From Streptomyces sp. CB01201 (GTDB lineage Bacteria > Actinomycetota > Actinomycetes > Streptomycetales > Streptomycetaceae), in NCBI RefSeq assembly GCF_002803085.1, contig NZ_NNBJ01000007.1:124001-188000 (forward strand): a DNA stretch of 64,000 nt, read 5' to 3'. The translations under genes and the position numbers were made by a program. Shown here piece after piece: positions 55,020 through 63,671 of the stretch. The notes beneath the pieces are model-generated. The model made no database searches. It worked only from the letters and a program-made list of their open reading frames with translations, and was not told the DNA's origin. Position 1 is the first letter of the stretch; the number at the start of each line of letters is the position of its first letter.

Positions 55020-56357
55020 TCAGGGCGCGGTAGTCGAGCCGGCGAACCCGTCGCCGTCCCTGTAGACCAGCCCGATACCGAGTCCTGCCAGGTAGTCGCA
55101 CAGGTCCTGGTGCGGCTTCGACGGGACTAGGACGGCGGATCGCAGGCCCGGGTGGTCGATGTGGCGGCGGTAGTCGAGGAGTTGCCCCACTGCCATGCGC
55201 ACGGCGCTGCGGCTCGTGTTGGCCTTCGCCTCGTAGAGGACGCCCGCTGTCGTGTCGACGAGGTCGGTCAGGAGTTCCTCACCGGTGCCGGCGACCTGGA
55301 TCCGATAGCGCTGGACCTGGTGGCCCCGGTCCGTCAGGTGCTGCTCGTAGGCAGCGCAGAGGGCGGACTCGCGGCGCTCTATCGATACCTCTTTCCGCGA
55401 GGCGGAGCGAAGGGCCTTGCGGGCGCGGAACGCCTCGGGCGCGACGGCCGTCGCCGTCGTCACCGTCGGCCCTACGGGCTCGATCACGTCGAGGGGGCGT
55501 GGGAGCAGCACGATTCCGTAGTCCGCTGGCGGGCCAACGGCGTTGGTGAGGAGTGGTGCGTCGAAGTGGGCTCGGCTCTCGTGGAGGGCGCCGATCCTGG
55601 CCAGAGTGATGCGGCAACGTTCCAAGGCGTCAGCTTCGGTGGGCAGTTCACAATATTGCCATTCGCCCCCTGACCAGGCCGCGCTGCCTCGGCCGCGGGC
55701 GTCCCACTGCTGTGCATCTTCGAACTCGATGATCCTGTGCTTCCTGCGCCTTTGTTCCGGGCCCTGCTGTGCCGTGGTGCAGGCAGCTGAGAGGACGAGC
55801 GCGTCGCGCATGCCCCAGCCGATGAGCAAGGGGGCCGTGTTGGCCGTGGGATGGAGGAGCTGCCGGACGCGTTCGTAGCCATCGATGAAGGTGGTGCCAG
55901 ATATGTCCGTCCGGCACCGGGAGCAGGGGATGTCCTTGCGCGCGGCGTACCTGGCGTCGAGCTTGTCCTCGCCCTCCATGCTCATCAACGAGAGTCGGGA
56001 GATGCGACCGCAGCACGGGGTGGTGACCAGCCCCACGATTAGCGCGTGTCGGTAGTTCCAGACGTCGTAGGTCCACGCGTGGGCCTCACCGGCCTGCGCA
56101 GAGAAGAAGAACCGTTGATCCCAGCCGTCCGCTCCCGTGCTGCTGGGTCTGACCGCTTCGTGGCGGTGGAACAGTGCGGTGTGCAGCGAGGCACCGGTGG
56201 CGGTGGTCTCGACGAGCCACGCGTCCGGTTCGCACGCCTCTCCGGGGTGCAGCCCTTGCGCGTGCAACTGAGCTGCCGTGGCGAGCGTTGCCGGAACGGT
56301 ACGCAAATCGAACAAGGGCAGTTGCGCGAGGCCGTCGCCGTACACCTGCAGCAGCAT
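55020..56357 (-). CDS. RecB-like PD-(D/E)xK nuclease-domain protein
   Basis: A 445-residue protein starting at ATG 56357. The C-terminal 130 residues carry a nuclease signature: LLTDLVD (Asp), VLYEAKA (ExK) and AVGQLLDYRR (QxxxY), as in RecB-like restriction nucleases. The N-terminal part has two CC/CxxC sites (TTPCCGR, IPCSRC) that may bind zinc. It lies 45 bases upstream of vsr on the same strand, so it may form a restriction-type operon with it. The recognition specificity is unknown. Confidence 0.72.
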   Translation of the reverse strand: MLLQVYGDGLAQLPLFDLRTVPATLATAAQLHAQGLHPGEACEPDAWLVETTATGASLHTALFHRHEAVRPSSTGADGWDQRFFFSAQAGEAHAWTYDVWNYRHALIVGLVTTPCCGRISRLSLMSMEGEDKLDARYAARKDIPCSRCRTDISGTTFIDGYERVRQLLHPTANTAPLLIGWGMRDALVLSAACTTAQQGPEQRRRKHRIIEFEDAQQWDARGRGSAAWSGGEWQYCELPTEADALERCRITLARIGALHESRAHFDAPLLTNAVGPPADYGIVLLPRPLDVIEPVGPTVTTATAVAPEAFRARKALRSASRKEVSIERRESALCAAYEQHLTDRGHQVQRYRIQVAGTGEELLTDLVDTTAGVLYEAKANTSRSAVRMAVGQLLDYRRHIDHPGLRSAVLVPSKPHQDLCDYLAGLGIGLVYRDGDGFAGSTTAP

Positions 56358-56594
56358 CTGTTCCTCCGAGCGGCCTCTTATTCGATCATCCCACTGTCAC
56401 ACGTGGCGGAACGCGTGGTCTACCGCTCCGGGAAGGCGTTGTCAACGTGCAGTTGGCAGCTGCCACGTTCGGGTTGAGAGCGTGCCGCGCGCGAACTCGC
56501 ATCCGGCCTGTTGCGTCGGAGAAGCCAACTGGAGGCACCCGCACGAATGAGGCAATCGAACCGGACCGTGCGGCATGGAGGAGGAGGGTTTTCC

Positions 56595-57161
56595 ATGGGA
56601 CGACTCGACGAAGCGGTCCGGCAGGCGACGGTGTCACCGAATGACCGCTCTCCCGTAGCGGAGCCGCTCCACCGCACGCCTCTGTCACAGCTTGAGAAGG
56701 GGATGAATCTCGTTCTCATCGACTCCGACGTTCCGGACGCCAGATTCTTCGGTGCCGTGTTTGCCCTACGGGACGGCAGGATCGTGCTGGTGATGCCCAT
56801 CGGGCGCCGCGAGCTGGAGCGGGATGCTGTCGAGCGCGCACTCCTGGCCCGTGTTCTTGACGCGTGCCTAGATCAACTCCCACGGCTCCCGACTTCCCTC
56901 AAGATCATTGATGTCGAACTTGATGATCCAGCACGACTGCCACCGTGCGGAAGGGTGCCGACGGAGGGCTGCCGAGGCGGGGGACGCACATTTTACGATT
57001 GCAGGTGGGCGCCGTTCGGTAAGGAGCACCCTTCTGCTCTCCGTTGCCAGGAGGATGCTGAGCGCGTCGAGCTGACGTTGCCGGAGACCGGCGGCTGCTG
57101 CGCCGCCCCGGCCACCCTCCAGGTCGGCATCGGAGCACCGGCTGCCTCCGGAGGCTGCTGA
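56595..57161 (+). CDS. Hypothetical protein
   Basis: The ATG at 56595 follows GAGGAGG at proper spacing and gives 188 residues. The first 110 look like a folded alpha/beta domain (EKGMNLVLIDSDVPDARFFGAVFALRDGRIVLVMPI). After IIDVELDDPARLP the text becomes Cys/Gly-rich and less protein-like, so the original 3' end may have been lost. No family was recognised. Confidence 0.55.
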   Translation: MGRLDEAVRQATVSPNDRSPVAEPLHRTPLSQLEKGMNLVLIDSDVPDARFFGAVFALRDGRIVLVMPIGRRELERDAVERALLARVLDACLDQLPRLPTSLKIIDVELDDPARLPPCGRVPTEGCRGGGRTFYDCRWAPFGKEHPSALRCQEDAERVELTLPETGGCCAAPATLQVGIGAPAASGGC

Positions 57162-57205
57162 CCGGGGCGGCCAGGCCCCGCGCCATGCTGCCCGAGGGCA
57201 GGCCG

Positions 57206-57642
57206 TCAGAGGGTGGAGCGTTCGGCGAGGAGGAGGGCGAGTGGCCCGGCGGGGAGCAGGAAGCGTCCCCCCTCAGCGGCTCGGATAGCGTCTGGCATCG
57301 GCCACCAGGAGAGTTAGAAATCCTCTTCTGTTGGCGTGAGTTGCTGAGGTCCCAGAGTCGCCCGCGAGCCTCGTAGAGGTGGATGCGGGCTGTCGAGTCC
57401 AGAGTCATGGCGTACGCTCCGAGGGGGCGCCAGGTCTCGGCGCTGATGCCGGCTTCCTCGTGCAGTTCACGCCGGGCACACTCTTCGGGGCTCTCGCCGT
57501 CTTCCCGGCGCCCGCCGGGCAGGAAGAGGTACTCGCCGCCGTTACGGGGGAAGTCGGAGGTCAGGACGGCCACTTGGCCGTCCTCGTCGCGCGCCACGAT
57601 CACTGAGGCGTCGCGGGCCGGGCGCGTGCGTTCGTCGCTCAT
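57206..57642 (-). pseudogene. NUDIX hydrolase, frameshift plus nonsense
   Basis: The first part is a normal NUDIX domain (GGRREDGESPEECARRELHEEAGI, the NUDIX box, then RIHLYEAR). One base is missing near 57343, after which the correct text continues in another frame as LTPTEEDF, then a TAA at 57314-57316 where a Lys codon is expected, then LSWWPMPDAIRAAEGGRFLL to a TGA at 57206. Adding back one base gives an open length of 145 codons apart from the TAA. Two independent lesions mean it is inactive. Confidence 0.85.
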
Positions 57643-57663
57643 GCCCGGCGAGCGTAGTGGGGG

Positions 57664-58457
57664 TCAGCCGCGCACCCTGGCCGCGTACGGCACGTTCATC
57701 ACGACGGGTGGGCGATGCCGCGGCCGTGGAAGCCGTCCTCGCCGAAGGCGTCGCCGTGGTCCGCGCACAGGACGATCAGCCAGCGGCGACGAGCGGTGAG
57801 GGTGGTGATGAGGCGACCGAGGTGCTGGTCGGCGTAGGCGAGGGCGGCGCGTTGGGAGGCGGCGGTGTCGTGGCCGTCGCCGAGGTAGTGGGCGTGGGGG
57901 ACGTGGGTGGCGGAGACGTTGACGAACAGGAACAGGGCCTGTTTGTCGAAGGTGTCGGCGATCTCCAGGGCGCGGTCGACTTGGTGGCGGGTGGAGTCGG
58001 GTTCGGGGGAGCAGAAGGTGGGGCGCCAGTGGTCCTCGTCGAACAGGTCCGGCAGGACGGAGCCGAGCGGGGTCTCGCGCGAGAAGTAGGTGACGCCGCC
58101 GACGCAGGCGGTGCGGTAGCCGTGCTGGCCCAGCCCCGCGAGCAGGTTCGGGGCATCGAAGACGAACGTCTCCGGCGGCACGGTCTTGAATGCGGGCGGG
58201 CGGCACTCCCACAGGCGGGTGGGCTGCTCGGGTTGCGGGAGCTTGGGCAGGAAGCCGGAGAAGAACGTCATGTGGGCGGGGAGGGTGAAGGTGCCAGGGG
58301 TCTGCCGCCGCTCCCAGCCTCCCTGCGGCAGCAGCTCGGCGAGGTGTGGGGTCGTGCCCTCGTCCAGGGCGGTGCGGGCGGTCTCGTAGCGCAGTGAGTC
58401 CAGGGTGATGAACAGGATGGGGACCCGGTTGCCGATGACGTCGGCCGCGTTGATCAC
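57664..58457 (-). pseudogene. Sulfatase-fold hydrolase with 3' frameshift
   Basis: The protein reads as an alkaline-phosphatase/sulfatase-fold hydrolase of the STM4013-like type: LFITLDSLRYETA (first metal Asp), TPGTFTLPAHMTFFSGF (nucleophile region), FLFVNVSATHVPHAH and LIVLCADHGDAFGEDG. A G is missing in 57706-57708, so translation stops at 57699 after IAHPS. In the other frame the expected ending VVMNVPYAARVRG continues to a TGA at 57664. Repair would give 264 residues. All metal sites are upstream of the shift, so residual activity is possible. GTGA overlap with the upstream gene. Confidence 0.78.
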
Positions 58458-58963
58458 CGCTCGGCTCCTTCCTCGGCGGGCGGGTGGGGGTAGTGCTCGA
58501 TGCGGCCCTTGGCCGTTTCGTTGACGGGGATGGGAACGCGGTCGTTGGCGATCAGGTGCCGGATGCTCGCGAGGCCGGTGTCCTCGTCGAGGGGTTTGCC
58601 GTCGGACCCGTACAGGACGATGGAGACTGTCTCCTCGCCTTCCGGCCCGGTGGACGAGACGCGGGCGCCGGGCACGCCGCCCAGCTCGGCCATCGCCCGC
58701 AGCAGGGTGTCCTCGTCGGCGACGCGGAGGGTGAGCACGGTGCAGGCGTAGTGCTGGGCGTTGACCGCACCCCGGCACAGCCGCTGGTGGAACGGGACAC
58801 TGGTGCTCCGCCCGTCGTGGGCGACGGTGATGCGGTGGGCTTTGAGGGTGGTGACGAGGCAGGCGCCGAGCCACCAGCCGGCCGCCGCGTGGATCTCGTC
58901 CGGGTAGCGGCCGTTGGCACCGCCGTCCCGGATCACGGCGTCGGTGTCGATGGGGTCAAGCAC
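58454..58963 (-). CDS. Phosphohexomutase domain-I-like protein, truncated
   Basis: A 169-residue protein that resembles only the first domain of phosphomannomutases: VIRDGGANGRYPDEIHAA, VAHDGRSTSVPFHQRLCRGA, VSIVLYGSDGKPLDEDTGL. The phosphoserine loop TASHNP is not recognisable (VSSTGPEGEE sits there), and domains II-IV are missing. It might bind a sugar phosphate without catalysis. GTG 58963 overlaps the kinase stop by 8 bases, and its own stop overlaps the sulfatase GTG. The frame is intact. Confidence 0.6.
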   Translation of the reverse strand: MLDPIDTDAVIRDGGANGRYPDEIHAAAGWWLGACLVTTLKAHRITVAHDGRSTSVPFHQRLCRGAVNAQHYACTVLTLRVADEDTLLRAMAELGGVPGARVSSTGPEGEETVSIVLYGSDGKPLDEDTGLASIRHLIANDRVPIPVNETAKGRIEHYPHPPAEEGAER

Positions 58964-59595
58964 GGTTGCCCTCCGCGTACTTGAGGATCTCGTCGGCGAG
59001 CTGGTCGGGGGTTCGGCCGTCGGTGTCCAGGACCACGGCGGTCGGGTCGCCGGCGGCGACCGTCTCGAAGTTCAGGAGCAGTTGCTTGAGACGGTGTGGG
59101 ACCTCGAAGAGGTCGGCGTCGTCCTGCTTCAGGTCCTGCTTGCTGCGCATTCGCTCCCGCAACACCCCCTCGGAACAGCGGAGGTAGAAGGTGTGGTCTG
59201 GGGTGGCCGGATAATCGTGGAACGGGGCGAGCAGGCGCGTGACGTCCTCCGTGGCGACGCCGTGGGCTGCTGCGTGGCAGGCGATGACGGACGACCGATA
59301 TCGGTCGGCGATGACTGGCCCGGCGGTGAGTGCCTGCCGGGCCTGGTCCGAGGTGTCGAGCAGGCCGGACAGGTAGAAGCCGAATTGGGGCAGGGCCCGT
59401 AACCGCTGGCGCGCCTCCTCCGCCCATCCCTCGTGCGGCAGGGTCAGCGTGTGCAGCGCGGTCGCTCCGAGTCGCTCGGCCAGGACGCGAGCGAGGGTGG
59501 ACTTGCCGACGCCGGAGACCCCCTCCAGTACGCCGAAGAAGCCACGGGGGAAGTCGCCGTACGGGATCGGCGCGTACGCGGGAGGCAGGTTTCAC
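58956..59595 (-). pseudogene. dTMP-kinase-like P-loop kinase, frameshift after start
   Basis: The kinase reads FFGVLEGVSGVGKSTLARVL (Walker A), IADRYRSSVIACHAAAHG (DR(Y/H) motif) and FYLRCSEGVLRERM (lid region), like thymidylate kinases. Its frame has no start codon: it follows the radical SAM TGA directly. Removing one A from GTGAAACC at 59590 or so would give GTG-AAC-CTG-CCT and a continuous 212-codon gene overlapping the radical SAM stop by GTGA. I therefore call a +1 insertion. Initiation at a CTG is the alternative. Confidence 0.7.
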
Positions 59596-60616
59596 AGGGT
59601 CCCCTCGGTGAAAGCGGTGACGTGGCGGGCGACGGCTTCCGCCCGCTGGTCCGGGTCGCTCAGCGCGTCTTTGACGTCCAGGCGCAGGTCGCCGCGCAGC
59701 AGGCAGGGCTGGACGCCCGCGGCGTGGTCGGCGCGCAGGGCCCAGAAGCCTTCGACGCAGTTCGCACGCACAGGGCAGGTGCCGCACTGGCCGACGTGGT
59801 GACGGCCGAGACCACGCTCGATGACGTCGATCCCCACCCCGTCGACGCGGAAGACCCGCCGGCCCTGGCCGACCCCGGGGACCTCGACGTGTTCGTCGGC
59901 AGTGAGGGTCCGCAGGTGCTGGACGATCTGCTCGGCCGGGACCGCGTTGTCGGCGTCGTAGTCGTTGAAGTCGGTGGGCACCAGCTCGATGAACTGCACC
60001 GGCAGGCCGCGCGCGAGGGCGTGGTCGAGGATGGCCCGGACTTCGTGCTGGTTCTGGCGCAGCAGCAGGCAGTTCAGCTCGACCCGTTCGAAGGTCTCGC
60101 GCGCGGCCTCGATCCCGTCGAGGATCGGCGCGATGCCCGTGCGGACCCCGGCGATGTCGAGGAGCGAGGCGTCGGAGAAGTAGTGGAGCGAGACCTTGAC
60201 CTTGCCGAGGCGGGTCTGGGCCAGCCATTCCTGGTTCTGGCGGACGCGGGTGCCGTTGGTGATCAGCGTGTACGAACCGTCCGCACCGATCTCCGGCAGG
60301 TTCGCCAGCACCTCGCGGGCCAGCGGCGACACCAGCGGCTCCCCGCCGCTGAAGTAACCGCGCCGCAACCCGCCTTGATCATCGCCCGGGTGAAGGTCAG
60401 GAAGTCCTCGGCGGCCACGACACGGGGCCGTGGCTGCTTAGTTCGGTCGCGCAGGATGAGGGGCGGCGGGACGTCGTCCTCGTTGTGGCAGAAGAAGCGG
60501 CCGAGGTTGCACCGGGGTGTCAGGGAGATCCGGAACTGGCCGCGCGGAGCGGCGAAGTTCCGTAGGGCGGTCCAGTCGACCGCCTCAGGGGCGGTCAGGG
60601 CTGCGGTAGTGCTCAC
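59592..60616 (-). pseudogene. MoaA-like radical SAM enzyme, frameshift and lost cluster Cys
   Basis: The start is GTG 60616 after GGAGG. The family CX3CX2C SAM motif here reads CNLGRFFC: the middle cysteine is Arg (codon 60497-60499), so the [4Fe-4S] cluster would lack a ligand. One base is missing near 60372; the text then continues in a second frame as RRGYFSGGEPLV and later QCGTCPVRANC and VQPCLLRGDLRLDV, the MoaA-type C-terminal cluster. Repair gives 341 residues. Substrate unknown; the kinase next door suggests a nucleotide. Confidence 0.85.
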
Positions 60617-60726
60617 GGCGTCCTCCGGACGGGTGGGCGATGAGGTGGCGCCGATGCGTGCGCACTCGGCGAGATGCCGGCCGCGGCCCGCCCGTTCTCG
60701 GGGGAGGCGTCGGCCGCGACCGGCGT

Positions 60727-60751
60727 GGGCGCCCCGAGCGGAAGGGCGCCC
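60727..60751 (-). terminator. Terminator before radical SAM cluster
   Basis: An 8-bp stem GGGCGCCC repeated inversely with a 9-base loop, between the 30-aa ORF and the radical SAM gene on the same strand. Confidence 0.55.
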
Positions 60752-60806
60752 TGTTTCTCCCGCGCCCTGTCCCTCTTCGGGGAGCAGCACGCGGGAGAGC
60801 TGGAGA

Positions 60807-60899
60807 TCAGCCGCCGTCGGTGGCGATGGCGATCGTGAGGGCGACGGTCAGTACAGCGAGGACCAGGACGTACGCCATGACCGCCCGCTGCGGGCTCAC
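60807..60899 (-). CDS. 30-aa single-span membrane peptide
   Basis: GTG 60899 overlaps the stop of the 129-aa gene (GTGA). The peptide starts SPQRAVMAY and has one hydrophobic span (VLVLAVLTVALTIAIA) before TDGG. It is too short for ordinary gene callers. Coupling and hydrophobicity support it, but there is no homologue I can name. Confidence 0.45.
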   Translation of the reverse strand: MSPQRAVMAYVLVLAVLTVALTIAIATDGG

Positions 60900-61285
60900 C
60901 GCCCGGGCCAGAACGGACGCGGCCGGGTGCGGTCCTGGAGGAACTGCGTGAACGAGCGGACCGCACGGGCCAGCGCCCGCAGGTACGTCCAGTTCGCGAA
61001 GGGCCCGTCGCCGGGGCCACGGTCGAGCAGCTCCGCCCAGTCCTGCAGCGCGCCGGGGACTCGTACGTCCCGCTCCGCCTCGGGCAACCTGCTCACGGAG
61101 CTGGCCAGTTGCCCTCCGTGGTCGAGCATGACGGCGACCTGGCGGGCATTCTCGGCCGGAGCGGGCTGGTACGCGAACCCGACCAGCGCCCGGTCGCAGT
61201 CCAGCGCGATCAACTCCAGCTCGCTCGCCGATGGCACGGCGTTCGGAGCGCTGTCCGCTGCCTTCTGATGCGTCACTGTGCCCAC
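60896..61285 (-). CDS. Hypothetical protein, 129 aa
   Basis: A mainly helical 129-residue protein (SELELIALDCDRALVGFAY, ARQVAVMLDHGGQLASSV, NWTYLRALARAVRSFTQFL) of unknown function. The start is taken as GTG 61285; the longer frame to 61426 is not supported. It is divergent from the XRE regulator and followed by a coupled 30-aa membrane ORF. The frame is intact, unlike most neighbours. Confidence 0.6.
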   Translation of the reverse strand: MGTVTHQKAADSAPNAVPSASELELIALDCDRALVGFAYQPAPAENARQVAVMLDHGGQLASSVSRLPEAERDVRVPGALQDWAELLDRGPGDGPFANWTYLRALARAVRSFTQFLQDRTRPRPFWPGR

Positions 61286-61417
61286 CGCGCTCCTCCTCGA
61301 AGAGACCCTTGCCGGGCCATCCGATCGGTCACAACGACCGTATGAGCGTGGGGAATGCGATGGGACTGACCCCGGGTACGTGTTAAGCGGAGCGCCACGC
61401 CAGGACGGGAGGGCGTC

Positions 61418-62517
61418 ATGGGCCACGGGCCGCAGCCACGCAGGATCGACATCAGCGGGATCGTGTCCGGCTACGTATTGCGCCTTGCCCGCGAGAGCAT
61501 CCCCCGCACCCAGACCGGCCTGGCCGAGGATCTACAGGTCGACCTCACGACTCTCCAGGGCTGGGAGTCGGGCCGTCGCCCCTTGGCCAACATGAAGGCC
61601 GGCGCCCTGCTCGACGTGCGCTGCCGGTTACCCGCGCTCGGCGCGGACTCCGATCTGGTGCAGCTCCTGGACGCGGCGATGGACGCGGACCGCATCCTCA
61701 GTGGGGCGCTCAGCCCTCCGCTCCGGCTGGAGCAACACCCACTGGCCGAGTGGGTCCACACCCGCGCGACGGCCCACATGTTCGCCTCGGCGATCAACGG
61801 AACGCCCCCCGATGCTGGTGAACCGGCCCGCTCCGCGGCGCCGTGGGGCCGTACCGACCGCACCAATCATCCCTGCCCAGCAGCGGCTTGACCTCTTCAC
61901 CCATCTGCGTGAAGTCGCGGAGGGCGCGTCTAGCACGAGCGGGACCGGGGTGCTGCTGCGCCGCCAGGCCGCGTACCTCACCTCGTAAGACGACAGCCCG
62001 ACACCTCCGCCTGGACAGCCCATGTGCTCCAGAAGGGCCGGGGCGCTCTCTCCGTCCACGGCTGGTCATCCCTGTGGCCCGAAGCTCGGTCGACCGCAAC
62101 TGCCCTTGCCCGCCAGGGTGATCCGCAGCCGCTACGCGACTTCATCGAGCGCGCCTTGGTGGACGACGACGCGGGTGAGGCCGCGAACCTGAACTACTGG
62201 GCGTACTGGCTCGGCGCCGCCTCCCGGCCCCAGCCCAGCGATCTGTTCATGCGGGACCGCGAACTCACCGGCTGGGACCCATAACGCTCCTGCGACTCCT
62301 GGTACGAGGGCTCCAAGAAGCGCCGACCTATGTGGAGTTGTACGCCCACTCGATCTGGGCGCTGGTGCACGCGCACCCGTGGCTTCCGCAGGCTGCCCCT
62401 TCCGTCCCGGGCGTGCTCGGTGAGAGTGTCGGACAGATCCTCGACACCAGCTCGATCTCCCCCAGGTCCAGGCACGATCTCGGCGCCGTGCAGCACCAGC
62501 TAGGCAACCGCACATGA
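61418..62517 (+). pseudogene. XRE-family regulator, multiply frameshifted
   Basis: The N-terminal helix-turn-helix is intact (YVLRLARESIPRTQTGLAED, LTTLQGWESGRRPLANM). The remainder is spread over three later frame segments: a shift near 61814, a TAA at 61986 where Tyr is expected plus a missing C near 61998, and a missing C at 62278-62280. Joined, it gives about 366 residues ending at 62517. Start ATG 61418 follows GGACGGGAGGG. A truncated DNA-binding fragment of 157 residues could still be made. Confidence 0.82.
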
Positions 62518-62534
62518 ACGATGGAGGGCCACAC

Positions 62535-63107
62535 ATGGCAGACGACCAGAGCCGCGGCACCGCAGGGTTCCTGTTCGAGATGGGGATGCTCAAGAGGGCC
62601 AAGCGGTCCGGCTGGTGGATCGTCGGCGTCAAGGACCCCGAGACCATCGCGGAGCACAGCTTCCGCACGGCGATCATCGGGAGCGTCCTGGCCATGGTGG
62701 AAGGCGCCGACCCCGCCAGGGTCGCCCTGATGTGCGTCTTCCACGACACCCAGGAGACCCGCGTCAGCGACATCCCGCGCATCGGCCGCCGCTACCTTCA
62801 GGCCGCCACCAACGAGGCCGTCACCGCCGACCAGGTCTCCGCCGCCCACCCCGCCGTCACCGCCGGCGTGCAGCGCATCGTCGAGGAGTACGAGAACGGC
62901 GACAGCCCCGAGGTGATCGTGGCGCACGACGCCGACAAGCTCGAATGCCTCATCCAAGCCGTCGAATACCGCGAGCAGGGCCACCAGAACGTGCAGAACT
63001 GGATCGACACCAGCCTGGCTGGCCTCAAGACCGCCTCGGCCAAGGAGTTGGCCGAGGCGGCCCTGAACATGCCCTCGCTGGAATGGCAGCAGACCTACCT
63101 GCGATAA
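62535..63107 (+). CDS. HD-domain 5'-deoxynucleotidase (YfbR/HDDC2-like)
   Basis: A 190-residue HD phosphohydrolase: EHSFRTAIIG (first His), CVFHDTQETRVSDIP (HD pair) and AHDADKLECLIQAVEY (last Asp). Such enzymes dephosphorylate deoxynucleoside monophosphates. The ATG at 62535 has GGAGGG 6 bases upstream; ATG 62514, which overlaps the XRE stop, is an alternative. Intact, it is the one clearly functional enzyme left of the decaying cluster. Confidence 0.85.
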   Translation: MADDQSRGTAGFLFEMGMLKRAKRSGWWIVGVKDPETIAEHSFRTAIIGSVLAMVEGADPARVALMCVFHDTQETRVSDIPRIGRRYLQAATNEAVTADQVSAAHPAVTAGVQRIVEEYENGDSPEVIVAHDADKLECLIQAVEYREQGHQNVQNWIDTSLAGLKTASAKELAEAALNMPSLEWQQTYLR

Positions 63108-63657
63108 CGACTGCCGCCCGTCACGAAGCATGCCGCCTGAAACGTTTGTGCGAAATGGGCGTCCTGAGTGACTCATGCGAGCCTCACCGTCCGGAGGCTG
63201 GCGGCGGTGCCGACCGCTTCCGCTGGGATGAGCCGCTGGAGCTGCTCACCCCGATGGTTGCCGGCCGGGGCTGATCGGCAACGGGGAGGGCTCTGGCGGG
63301 CGCGCTTTGGGCGTGGTGACGTCGCTGGCGGCCAAGGGGCTGGCTTCCCTGATTGCGGGCAGGGCTCGTTCCGTATCGGAACACCCCGGCCGTTCCCTCA
63401 GGCAACGGCCGGGGTGTTCCCTCGGGGAACGACTGAGGGTCGCTCTGGCCTAAGGGGTCGTACGACGGCTGCCCTGCAGTGCGTGCTTGCGCTTGGGATA
63501 TCAGCATCGGTACGGCGGGCCTCAATGAGCTGACGGGTTCGCCGCCCGGAGCGAGGGCGCGGGCCGATGGGGCGATGTCGCAGCTCGCGGTGATCGTTGC
63601 CGAGGCGCGTTCAACGAGTGAGCGCCGGGGCGTTCAACGGGTGGATGGTCCTCCCGT
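63108..63657. other. Intergenic region with two large hairpins
   Basis: 550 bases between the HD gene and a minus-strand gene. Besides the hairpins at 63378-63420 and 63631-63671, which are listed separately, I see no convincing gene. Confidence 0.5.
63378..63420. terminator. Strong 17-bp hairpin
   Basis: A perfect 17-bp inverted repeat (GGAACACCCCGGCCGTT and its complement) with a 9-base loop; probably a terminator. Confidence 0.75.
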
Positions 63658-63671
63658 TCACCCGTTGAACG
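63631..63671 (-). terminator. Hairpin overlapping the stop codon of the last gene
   Basis: A perfect 13-bp repeat CGTTCAACGGGTG / CACCCGTTGAACG with a 15-base loop. The right arm contains the final codons of the minus-strand gene, and its stop (63658-63660) straddles the arm and loop. A partial third copy, CGTTCAACG, lies at 63608. Confidence 0.65.

Noticed and set aside
57206..62517. Sequencing or assembly error as the sole cause of the broken genes
   Set aside because: No frameshift was seen in about 43 kb of core genes, and the cluster also carries nonsense codons and a Cys-to-Arg change. Individual homopolymer indels could still be errors.
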